From assembly GCA_040757595.1 (NCBI GenBank), contig JBFLWP010000008.1, positions 1 to 64,000 of the forward strand: a DNA stretch of 64,000 bases, read 5' to 3'. Shown piece by piece: positions 17,280 through 24,486 of this stretch; the stretch's first letter is position 1, and every line of letters begins with the position of its first letter. This DNA comes from Nitrospirota bacterium (lineage in GTDB: Bacteria > Nitrospirota > Nitrospiria > Nitrospirales > Nitrospiraceae). The position numbers were made by a program, and so were the translations under genes. Under the pieces are notes generated by a model. It had not been told where the DNA came from and did not search any database. It was given only the letters and a program-made list of their open reading frames with translations.

Positions 17280-17308
17280 ATTATAGCCCGGTTCCGGCCG
17301 TTTGTCTT
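17280..17308 (-). promoter_or_regulatory. Candidate hutH promoter
   Basis: On the minus strand, AAGACA (17308-17303), a 17-base spacer and a perfect TATAAT (17285-17280). Transcription would start near 17273, essentially at the hutH GTG. Confidence 0.5.
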
Positions 17309-17338
17309 TTGCCTTTTCCCGACGGCCTTTGCTAGGAT
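17309..17338 (+). promoter_or_regulatory. Candidate promoter for the membrane protein-polA unit
   Basis: TTGCCT (17309-17314), an 18-base spacer and TAGGAT (17333-17338), preceded by TGC as an extended -10, lie 10 bases from the ATG at 17348. It is back-to-back with the hutH promoter. Confidence 0.45.
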
Positions 17339-17347
17339 GCGATCCCG

Positions 17348-17761
17348 ATGATGGAGGCGCTCCTCAGCAGGGACGTGCTGCTCTGGCTCTTCGTCCTTTC
17401 GGTGGTCGGCTTCGTGGGCAGCCTGGTCGCGATCCCCTTCATCCTCGTGAGGCTCCCGCCTCACTATTTCGACGAGCGCCACCCCCGCATCTGGATGAGG
17501 GACCATCATCCGGCGCTGCGCCTGACCGGACTCGCGATCAAGAACGCGGCGGGGATCGTTTTCCTGTTGGCCGGGTTCGCGATGCTGTTCCTGCCCGGAC
17601 AGGGCATCCTGACCATGCTGATCGGGGTCTCGCTCGTGGACTTTCCCGGCAAGCGCTATCTGGAGCGGAAGCTGATCGGCCAGCCGTCGGTCCTCGGCAC
17701 GATCAACAAGCTGCGGGAGAAGTTCGGCCGGCCCCCGCTGATCGTGAAACCCGACCCGTAG
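17348..17761 (+). CDS. Small PGPGW-like membrane protein
   Basis: This 137-residue protein has two main hydrophobic regions: residues 8-35, and residues about 60-100 containing AAGIVFLLAGFAMLFLPGQGILTMLIGVSLVDFPGKR. The FLPGQGILT motif followed by a second helix matches the PGPGW-type putative transmembrane family, whose function is not known. The C-terminal tail is basic and cytosolic. The polA gene starts two bases after its stop, so the two are probably co-transcribed. The start may be ATG 17348 or the next ATG three bases later. The role cannot be inferred beyond an inner-membrane location. Confidence 0.75.
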   Translation: MMEALLSRDVLLWLFVLSVVGFVGSLVAIPFILVRLPPHYFDERHPRIWMRDHHPALRLTGLAIKNAAGIVFLLAGFAMLFLPGQGILTMLIGVSLVDFPGKRYLERKLIGQPSVLGTINKLREKFGRPPLIVKPDP

Positions 17762-17763
17762 TC

Positions 17764-20448
17764 ATGTCAACCCTCTACCTCATTGACGGCTCCGCCTACG
17801 TTTACCGCGCCTTCTTCGCCCTCCCGGCCCTCTCCAACTCCAAGGGGCTCCAGACCAACGCGGTCTACGGCTTCACCACGATGCTGATGAAGGTTCTGCG
17901 CGAGCACAAGCCGGACCTGCTCGCAGTGGTCTTCGACGAGAAGGGGCCGACCCTTCGCCACGAGGCCTTCAAGGAGTACAAGGCCCACCGGCCGGAGATG
18001 CCGCAAGGCATGCAGGCCCAGATCCCGTACGTCCATCGGATGGTCGAGGCCTTCGGTGTGCCGGCCATCCGCCAGTCGGGATACGAGGCGGACGACCTGA
18101 TCGGCACCCTGGCCCGCAAGGCGGAGGCGGCGGGATTCCTCGTCGTGATCGTCACCGGCGACAAGGACATGTTCCAGCTCCTAACCCCCTCGGTGCGGAT
18201 CTACGACCCGGTGAAGGACAGGTGGTTCGGGGAGGCAGACTGTCGGGAGCGGTTCGGAGTGGAGCCGGCCCGCGTCGTCGAGGTCATGGGGCTCATGGGC
18301 GACGCGACCGACAACATCCCGGGGGTCAAGGGGATCGGGGAGAAGACGGCGATCAAGCTGATCGCGGAGTTCGGGACGATCGAGGATCTGCTCCGGCGGG
18401 TCCAGGAGGTCACGCCGCCGAGGATCAGGACATTCCTCACCGAGCAGGCGGAGAACGCCCGTCTCAGCCGGCAACTGGCCACGATCCGGGTGGACTGCCC
18501 GGTGGACTTTCAGCCGGACCGGTTCCGGGCCGGCTCGCCCTCCACCGAGGCCCTGGTTGCCTTGCTGCGGGAGCTGGAGTTCACGACCCTCCTCAAGTCT
18601 ATTCAGCCGGCCGGGCAGGCCGAGACGCCACAGGGCGAGGTGACGATCATCTCGGACGATGCTTCGGCCCGGCGCTTCGCGGCTGATATGCCGAAGGAAG
18701 GCCCAGTCGCGATCCAGGTGGTCTTGGACGGCCAGGGAGTCTCGGCCAGGGTGAAGGGCCTGGCCGTCGGCCTGCCCAACGGCCGGACCGCCTTCGCCGA
18801 ACGGGTCTGGCCCTCGCTCAGCCGGCTCTTCCGGAACGAGACCAATCTCAAGGCCGTCCATGATCTGAAGCCCGCGCTCCTGGCGCTCGAGCGGGCGGGG
18901 GTTGACCTGGCTCCGCCCTGGTTCGACACGATGGTCGCCACCTATCTCTTGAATCCCAACCGCCGGACCCATGAGCTGGACTCGGTCGCGCTGGAAGTGT
19001 TGGGACGCCATCTCACCGGCGGGTCGGTTTCCGTGCAGCCGGCCGGGCCCAAGGCTGAATCCGAGGCTGACGAGCCGCAGGATCTCTTTAGCGGGAGCGG
19101 GGAAGAGCCAGCCGATCCTCCGGTCGAAGCTGCGGCCATCCAGAAGGCGGCGGAAGAAGCGGCGGCCGTGTTGCAATTGGTGCCGGTGCTCAAGCAGCGG
19201 CTGGAGGAGCAGGGGAGCCTACGGCTGTTCGAGGAGGTCGAGATGCCGCTCGTGCCGGTCCTGGCCGAGATCGAGCGAAACGGCTTCGGCCTGGACGTGG
19301 CGGCGCTCCAGGCCTTGAGCAAGGAATTGGAACGGGAGCTGGACCGGATGATGGAGGGGATCGCCAGGCTGGCCGGGGGGGAGTTCAACATCAACTCGCC
19401 CAAGCAACTGGCGGCCGTCCTGTTCGACAAGCTGGGCCTCAAGCCCATCCGGAAGACCAAGACCGGCTATTCTACGGACGAGGAGACCCTAACCCAACTG
19501 GCCATGCAGCACGAGTTGCCGGCCCAGATCCTCAACTACCGGAGCCTGAGCAAGCTCAAGTCCACCTACGTGGACGCCCTGCCAGAGCTGGTGAATCCCG
19601 AGACCGGCCGGCTGCACACGTCGCTCAACCAGACCGTGACGGCCACCGGCCGGCTTTCTTCATCCGATCCCAATCTCCAGAACATCCCGGTGAAGGGGGA
19701 ATATGGCCTCCGGATCAGGGAGGCCTTCGTCGCGTCGCCGGGCCACACGCTGCTTTGCGCCGACTACAGCCAGATCGAGCCGCGCATCCTGGCCTACCTC
19801 TCGCGGGATGAGAAGCTCATCCAGGTTTTCGAGCGGGGTGAGGACATCCACATGGCCACGGCGGTCGAAATCTTCAAGCTGCCGCCGGAACAGATCACGA
19901 GGGAGATGCGGCGCACGGCCAAGAGCGTGGTGTTCGGGATCGTGTACGGGATCAGCGCGTTCGGGCTCTCGCAAAACATCGGCGTGTCCCAGCAGGAAGC
20001 CAAGAAGTACATTGACACCTACTTCGAACGGTACGCGGGCGTGAAGGCGCTGATGGATCGGACGATCGCGGAAGCCAAAGAAAAGGGCTACACGACGACG
20101 ATCCTGGGAAGACGGAGGCCGATCCCCGAGCTGCAAAGCTCCGATCCCGCCCAGCGCGGCTTCGGCGAGCGGATGGCGGTGAACAGCCCGATCCAGGGGT
20201 CGGCCGCGGATTTGATCAAGGTGGCCATGATCGGCGTGAGCCGGACGCTGCAGGCCGAATTGCCGAGCACCAGGATGATCCTCCAGGTCCACGACGAGCT
20301 GATCTTCGAGACCCCGGAGCGGGATGTGGAAAACGCCAAGGAGCTGGTCAAGGCCGAGATGGAAAGTGCCGGCCCGCGCCTGGGCCTCACCGTGCCGCTG
20401 AAGGTGGATCTGGGGGTTGGTCGCAACTGGCGGGAAGCCCATCCGTAA
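17764..20448 (+). CDS. polA: DNA polymerase I
   Basis: This 894-residue repair polymerase has the 5'-3' exonuclease domain at residues 1-290 (LIDGSAYVYRAFFALP, YEADDLIGTLA, VTGDKDMFQLL, MGDATDNIPGVKGIGEKTA). A 3'-5' exonuclease-like domain at about 310-560 lacks the catalytic acidic residues: no DxE in the first motif, and Ala in place of the second-motif Asp. The polymerase domain then shows TATGRLSSSDPNLQNIP, motif A DYSQIEPR at 667-674, the O-helix RRTAKSVVFGIVYG and motif C QVHDELIFE. Motif A has Pro where most homologs have Leu. Proofreading is probably lost, as in several bacterial PolA proteins. The start ATG follows the membrane-protein stop by two bases. Confidence 0.96.
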   Translation: MSTLYLIDGSAYVYRAFFALPALSNSKGLQTNAVYGFTTMLMKVLREHKPDLLAVVFDEKGPTLRHEAFKEYKAHRPEMPQGMQAQIPYVHRMVEAFGVPAIRQSGYEADDLIGTLARKAEAAGFLVVIVTGDKDMFQLLTPSVRIYDPVKDRWFGEADCRERFGVEPARVVEVMGLMGDATDNIPGVKGIGEKTAIKLIAEFGTIEDLLRRVQEVTPPRIRTFLTEQAENARLSRQLATIRVDCPVDFQPDRFRAGSPSTEALVALLRELEFTTLLKSIQPAGQAETPQGEVTIISDDASARRFAADMPKEGPVAIQVVLDGQGVSARVKGLAVGLPNGRTAFAERVWPSLSRLFRNETNLKAVHDLKPALLALERAGVDLAPPWFDTMVATYLLNPNRRTHELDSVALEVLGRHLTGGSVSVQPAGPKAESEADEPQDLFSGSGEEPADPPVEAAAIQKAAEEAAAVLQLVPVLKQRLEEQGSLRLFEEVEMPLVPVLAEIERNGFGLDVAALQALSKELERELDRMMEGIARLAGGEFNINSPKQLAAVLFDKLGLKPIRKTKTGYSTDEETLTQLAMQHELPAQILNYRSLSKLKSTYVDALPELVNPETGRLHTSLNQTVTATGRLSSSDPNLQNIPVKGEYGLRIREAFVASPGHTLLCADYSQIEPRILAYLSRDEKLIQVFERGEDIHMATAVEIFKLPPEQITREMRRTAKSVVFGIVYGISAFGLSQNIGVSQQEAKKYIDTYFERYAGVKALMDRTIAEAKEKGYTTTILGRRRPIPELQSSDPAQRGFGERMAVNSPIQGSAADLIKVAMIGVSRTLQAELPSTRMILQVHDELIFETPERDVENAKELVKAEMESAGPRLGLTVPLKVDLGVGRNWREAHP

Positions 20449-20528
20449 CGGGATGATGGAAAGGGTCCCGTCATTTACAAGCCAGCACTGGTCGTTCGTG
20501 CAACGCACGTCCTTACGGAGGCGGTGCT

Positions 20529-20813
20529 ATGCCAAGACAGGCCAAATTGTTCGAGCAGGCCGACGGGAGCGTATTGAAGGGGTATCGGCTCATCCGACGG
20601 CGCGGGGCCAACATTCCGCCCATGTGGATCGAGCGGGCCACCGAGTCGCGCCGCCGGCTGCACGGGGACGTCGCCCGTGCTCTGCAACGAGGTCGGGGGA
20701 AGGGAGCCCTCGGGACGCTCCGGGCATGGGAGGAGCGATACCGGAAAGAATGCTTCTATTACGGTCTCCGGGTGCTGCTGGAGCTGGAGCGAAGGGGAAA
20801 AACGAAATACTGA
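20529..20813 (+). CDS. Hypothetical basic protein, 94 residues
   Basis: I do not recognise this protein. The ATG at 20529 follows an ACGGAGG ribosome site. It is rich in Arg and Lys, with no signal peptide or membrane segment. Residues 20-45 (YRLIRRRGANIPPMWIERATESRRRL) and a C-terminal helix (about 60-90, WEERYRKECFYYGLRVLLELERRG) suggest a small helical, possibly nucleic-acid-binding protein. It stands 80 bases after polA and 43 bases before the DUF429 gene on the same strand, so it could share their transcript. Confidence 0.7.
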   Translation: MPRQAKLFEQADGSVLKGYRLIRRRGANIPPMWIERATESRRRLHGDVARALQRGRGKGALGTLRAWEERYRKECFYYGLRVLLELERRGKTKY

Positions 20814-20856
20814 GCATGGGGCCCGTGGCTCCTTAAATCTGTAGGCGACTTGTTGC

Positions 20857-21567
20857 ATGACCTGGGTCGCCGGGGCGGATGGCTGTCGGGGCGGGTGGAT
20901 CGTCGTCTTATTGAACAGGCGGAAAGGTCGGCCTCCCGCCTGGCAAGTCAGGCTCTGCCCCACCTTCGAGGAAGTGCTGATCCTCTCGCCTCGCCCCTCC
21001 GTCATTGCCGTTGACATGCCGATCGGTCTCTCGGATCGTCCTGAGCCGGGCGGGCGGCGGTGCGATCGGGAGGCGAGACGGCTGCTCGGTCCGCGGGCGA
21101 GCAGCATCTTCAGCCCGCCGAGCCGGTCTCTGCTCTTCGCCACCAGCTATGCACAGGTCCGCTGGAAAGGGCTGAGCGTCCAGGCCTTCGGCATCCTGCC
21201 CAAGATTCGCGAGGTGGACCGGCTCATGACCCCCTCGCTCCAGCGGCTGGTCTATGAGAGCCACCCGGAGCTGGCCTTTGCGGCCCTGGCCGGACGGCCA
21301 CTGCGCTTCAACAAGAAGACTCCGCAAGGTCGGCGCGAACGGCTTCATGTCCTGGCTCTGGCCCAAGGGAAGCTCTTTCACGGGATTGGCGGGATTGCCC
21401 GGCAGGAGCTCAGCCGGTTTCCCCGGACTCAGGTGATGCCGGACGATCTGCTGGATGCGACCGTTCTGACTTTGACGGCCCTGCGGATCGCTAACGGCAC
21501 CGCAACACGGGTTCCAGCCGATCCGCCACTGGATCGCAAGGGGCTCAGACAGGAAATCTGGTATTGA
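20857..21567 (+). CDS. DUF429 domain protein, predicted RNase H-fold
   Basis: This 236-residue protein begins WVAGADGCRGGWIVVLL, the typical DUF429 opening, with an Asp where RNase H-fold proteins place a metal ligand. A second segment, VIAVDMPIGLSD, carries another likely metal-binding Asp. The central PRASSIFSPPSRS and VYESHPELAFAALAG stretches, and the late MPDDLLDATVLTLTALRIANG with two Asp, also fit the family. DUF429 proteins are predicted nucleases without an established reaction. Length is usual. It ends 17 bases from the end of a converging gene and is probably co-transcribed with the small gene at 20529. Confidence 0.85.
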   Translation: MTWVAGADGCRGGWIVVLLNRRKGRPPAWQVRLCPTFEEVLILSPRPSVIAVDMPIGLSDRPEPGGRRCDREARRLLGPRASSIFSPPSRSLLFATSYAQVRWKGLSVQAFGILPKIREVDRLMTPSLQRLVYESHPELAFAALAGRPLRFNKKTPQGRRERLHVLALAQGKLFHGIGGIARQELSRFPRTQVMPDDLLDATVLTLTALRIANGTATRVPADPPLDRKGLRQEIWY

Positions 21568-21583
21568 TCCACGACTGACTCGG

Positions 21584-22921
21584 TCAGGAGGCGTACAGGG
21601 TCCGGACGATCTGAGTCGTGTTGAAGAGCAGGTTGGCGAGACGCGTGTAGGCCGCGTGGCCGTAGAGATGCTCGCGGACGTTGGGGGAGCCGGCGTCCTT
21701 GTAATCCGCCAGCAGGCAGAGGCCGTCGTTCGCGCAGCGGACGCTCCGGCGCGCACATTCCAGCCACCGTTCGAACCCGTCGTAGGGCTCCAGCAGCTCC
21801 CACAGATCCTTGTTGGCGGCCTGCGCCCCCGGTTCCTTGGGGGTGGCTGCGTCGCTGGCGGCCACGGCCAGTTGCTGCACATAGTCGCCGCCCCAGGCGA
21901 TCGGCATCTCCATCGTGATCTGCGGCAGCTCCGTCTTGGCGAGCCACCGCTTTCCGTCCGTCCGCATGACCCGGTGGTTGACGACGTGGAGGAGTCTCCC
22001 TACGCCGGAGGTGTCCCACCCGTAGCGGATGGGGGTGCCGAAGGTTACCACGTCGAGAGTCGCCCCGCTTAACAGGCGGCCGTCGGCGAGCTGTTCGGCG
22101 AGCCCGGTCAATTGTGCGATCGTCTCCGGGCCGGCTCCGCTCCGCTCAGAGAAGCCGGTCAGAATCTGGAAGAACCGCTTCCGTCCGGACGATGCCTCCT
22201 GGGCCAGGAGGTTCGACGCCAGCGCGAGGACCAGCCCGGCCTGGCCGTGAGCCTGCACGAGGAGCCGATCGTCCGGGCCGAGCTTGAGTTCCTCGCAGAC
22301 TCCGCGCAGACGCAGCAGCAGGCGCCAGGCCGCCTGGGACCGCCCCAGATGGTGATGTTCCGAGGACCAAAGGAGGCGCAGACAGGCGATCTGCCGCGAG
22401 ACGTTCCGATTGACCGCCTCCTTGAACCGGTCCACATAGGCCGTGGTGAAGCTGCAAGCGTCGCCGATCTGCTCGTCGAGCAGCTTCCTGGTCTGGTCGT
22501 CGTCCTTGAACGGCGGGTTCAAGGAGCCGGGCAACTGCGGCAGGCCGTTCGTCTCCTGCCGCATCAGGGCCAGCAGGGCGTCCAGGCCGGCAATGCCGCG
22601 GGAATAGCCCCGCCGTAACCCGCCCACCTCGTCCAGCCGTTGCGCGCCGAACGGGTCCGTCCCGGGAGCGACTCCGTGGACGAACAGGACCGCGCGCACG
22701 CCCGCCGCGGCCAATTGGGCGCCGAGCCTGGCCATCTCATCCTGCCAGGCCGGCGAGTCGGGCGGCGCGGCTGCCTCGACTTCCCGATAGCTCGCCCGCT
22801 CGCCCGGATCCGCCCGCGAATAGTCTGCGTGCTGGAAATTGTTCCCGATCGGCATGGGCTGTTCATACCCGAATTCCCGTTCCGAGTGCAACGAGGGATC
22901 TGCTCCCCATTCATGCTTCAT
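21584..22921 (-). CDS. Alpha/beta-hydrolase-like protein lacking the nucleophile Ser
   Basis: This 445-residue cytosolic protein was not recognised as a named family. It has features of an alpha/beta-hydrolase fold: strand AVLFVHGVAPGTDPFG (residues about 76-91), and a nucleophile-elbow-like turn LLVQAHGQAGLVLALASNLL at about 220-240. It also has LDVVTFGTPIRYGW and a late His segment (LLHVVNHRVM). The elbow reads AHGQAG instead of GHSxGG, so the usual catalytic Ser is missing and hydrolase activity is unlikely. It is divergent from the gene at 23008. The start at 22921 has no strong ribosome site, and downstream ATGs (for example MPIGNNF) are possible. Confidence 0.65.
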   Translation of the reverse strand: MKHEWGADPSLHSEREFGYEQPMPIGNNFQHADYSRADPGERASYREVEAAAPPDSPAWQDEMARLGAQLAAAGVRAVLFVHGVAPGTDPFGAQRLDEVGGLRRGYSRGIAGLDALLALMRQETNGLPQLPGSLNPPFKDDDQTRKLLDEQIGDACSFTTAYVDRFKEAVNRNVSRQIACLRLLWSSEHHHLGRSQAAWRLLLRLRGVCEELKLGPDDRLLVQAHGQAGLVLALASNLLAQEASSGRKRFFQILTGFSERSGAGPETIAQLTGLAEQLADGRLLSGATLDVVTFGTPIRYGWDTSGVGRLLHVVNHRVMRTDGKRWLAKTELPQITMEMPIAWGGDYVQQLAVAASDAATPKEPGAQAANKDLWELLEPYDGFERWLECARRSVRCANDGLCLLADYKDAGSPNVREHLYGHAAYTRLANLLFNTTQIVRTLYAS

Positions 22922-22946
22922 CGTTCCGGCTTCATACTTTGTCTGG

Positions 22947-22976
22947 TTGACCGGTCAGAAATCAGCGTGTTAAGGT
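22947..22976 (+). promoter_or_regulatory. Promoter TTGACC-N18-TAAGGT upstream of the phosphatase-like gene
   Basis: TTGACC (22947-22952), an 18-base spacer and TAAGGT (22971-22976), preceded by TGT, lie 30 bases before the ATG at 23008. The same boxes and spacing occur at 27318-27347 before another HEAT-gene unit. Confidence 0.6.
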
Positions 22977-23007
22977 ACTTTGCCTTGCTGGAGCTTGCAG
23001 GTCGTTA

Positions 23008-23994
23008 ATGCTGAAATACCATGGTCTGATGCCGGTTCTTCTCGCCTGGCTCCTCGTCGTGGGACCGGTCTCTCCGGCTCCAAGCCGGGGAGCCGACTTG
23101 GCGGAAGGGGTTGCCGCCGAGCACGTGATCCTGTTCGTGTTGGAAGGCGTCGGGCAGGAATCGCCCAAGGCCGGCCCGATGCCGACGCTCGCCCGGCTGG
23201 TCAAGGAAGGCTCGGTCACCTGGTCAGCCGCCTCCGTCAACCCGCCCCTGCGGCTCCCGACGATGGCTTCCCTCCTGACCGGCATGCCGGTCGAGAAGCA
23301 CGGGATCACCTGGAATGCCTTTGACTTCATCCGCGGCTATCCTCGCCCGCCGACCGTCTTCGATTACCTGGACCTGAGCGGGGGCAAGGACAGCGCGATC
23401 TTCTTCATGGATGAGTCCCTGTATCAGTTGGCCAGGCCGGAGCCCTACACGGACTATCAGATGTGCGGGCCGCTCAAGCCCGAGTGCAATCCGGCCACCG
23501 TGGTCGGGTACATCCGCGAGTATTTCCGCAAGGCCACGAGCGGACACGGCTACGGCCATGCGATCCTGTCGCTGCCGCACTTCCTCGTCGTGCACCTGCC
23601 GGAGCCGGGGCGCGCGGCGACGGCGCACGGGCGCGGCTCTCGGGACTATCGGGAAGCCTTGAGGACCGTGGACACGGCCATGAAGGACATCCTGGGGATC
23701 TACCGGGACCTGGGCATCCTGGGGCGGACGACCGTGTTCGTAACCGGCGTGAACAACGAGGAAGGGGCCAAGCTCAACGGCCACGGTCCGCCAGCGGTCC
23801 CCTGGATCGCCTGGGGGGCGGGGATCAAGGCAGGCTACGCGATCAAGCAGCCGGTCTCGATCCTGGACACGGGCGCGACGGTCATGCGGACGCTCGGGCT
23901 CGAGACCCATACGGAGTGGGAGAGTCACGCGGTCGAAGAGATCTTCCGGACGCCCCGGCTCCCTCGGGAGCCCCAGGCGGAGCCGAAGCGATAG
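23008..23994 (+). CDS. Exported alkaline-phosphatase-superfamily protein with degenerate metal site
   Basis: This 328-residue protein has a signal peptide (hydrophobic residues 7-24) and a mature domain laid out like a type I phosphodiesterase. First strand VILFVLEGVG has Glu46 where the first metal Asp is expected. LPTMASLLTG contains the nucleophile Thr85. The D-x3-H motif is replaced by PEPGRAATAHG, TSDHG is replaced by TGVNNEEG, and only a late NGHG remains. With most metal ligands changed, phosphatase activity is doubtful, and a binding role is possible. It is followed 10 bases later by a small exported gene and then a HEAT-repeat gene, probably one operon. Confidence 0.75.
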   Translation: MLKYHGLMPVLLAWLLVVGPVSPAPSRGADLAEGVAAEHVILFVLEGVGQESPKAGPMPTLARLVKEGSVTWSAASVNPPLRLPTMASLLTGMPVEKHGITWNAFDFIRGYPRPPTVFDYLDLSGGKDSAIFFMDESLYQLARPEPYTDYQMCGPLKPECNPATVVGYIREYFRKATSGHGYGHAILSLPHFLVVHLPEPGRAATAHGRGSRDYREALRTVDTAMKDILGIYRDLGILGRTTVFVTGVNNEEGAKLNGHGPPAVPWIAWGAGIKAGYAIKQPVSILDTGATVMRTLGLETHTEWESHAVEEIFRTPRLPREPQAEPKR

Positions 23995-24004
23995 ACGGGA
24001 CGGC

Positions 24005-24451
24005 ATGAGCGGGCGAGGACCTTACGGACACTCGACTCTGGAACGTGGACTCTGGACCCTGGCGGCCGGGTCATCCCTCGCTGCGGCTCTCGCCCTCTCG
24101 GCCTGGGCGGCCCCGCCGGCTCCCTATTCCAAGGAGTACACGATTACGATTGACGCGACCGCGCTGAACCCTCCCACCTGGTGGCAGGTGCCGGGCGTGA
24201 CGCCGATGATCATGACGCTGGACCCCGACAGCACCGACGCGTTCCGGACCACGGCTCCGCGCGATCTGAGGCTCAAGCCCGGAACCTATCGGTTCGGGAC
24301 CTTCACCTTCGACTTCCCGTTCGCGGTGACGCTGGAAGGGACCCTGGACTATGCCAAGGGGTTGGACCAGTGCGTGTCGGGTCGGGGAACGAACGTCCTG
24401 ACGGTCCGGTGCAGCCGCACCCAGCCCTACGGCGGGAACCCGGAATATTGA
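24005..24451 (+). CDS. Small exported protein, unknown function
   Basis: This 148-residue protein has a hydrophobic N-terminal segment (residues about 18-34) ending WAAPPA, a likely signal peptide with an unusually long n-region. The mature part looks like a beta-sandwich: KEYTITIDATALNPPTWWQVPG, FRTTAPRDLRLKPGTYRFGTFTFDFPFAVTLEGTL, and a C-terminal pair of Cys (QCVSGRGTNVLTVRC) that may form a disulfide. Residues 8-20 are encoded by 7-base tandem units (24026-24060), so the n-region may be a later extension. It is 10 bases after the phosphatase-like gene and 35 bases before a HEAT-repeat gene. No family was recognised. Confidence 0.7.
   Translation: MSGRGPYGHSTLERGLWTLAAGSSLAAALALSAWAAPPAPYSKEYTITIDATALNPPTWWQVPGVTPMIMTLDPDSTDAFRTTAPRDLRLKPGTYRFGTFTFDFPFAVTLEGTLDYAKGLDQCVSGRGTNVLTVRCSRTQPYGGNPEY
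24026..24060. repeat. Single-armed tandem 7-base units inside a gene (element i)
   Basis: Five successive units GGACACT, CGACTCT, GGAACGT, GGACTCT, GGACCCT run through the signal-peptide region of the gene at 24005. No complementary second arm is seen. Confidence 0.5.
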
Positions 24452-24486
24452 GGGCCGGCGCCCGGTTTGGAGAAGAGAGACGCACC

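Noticed and set aside
20449-20528. Possible terminator after polA
   Set aside because: Short inverted pieces exist but there is no stable stem with a T run, and the next gene follows closely on the same strand.
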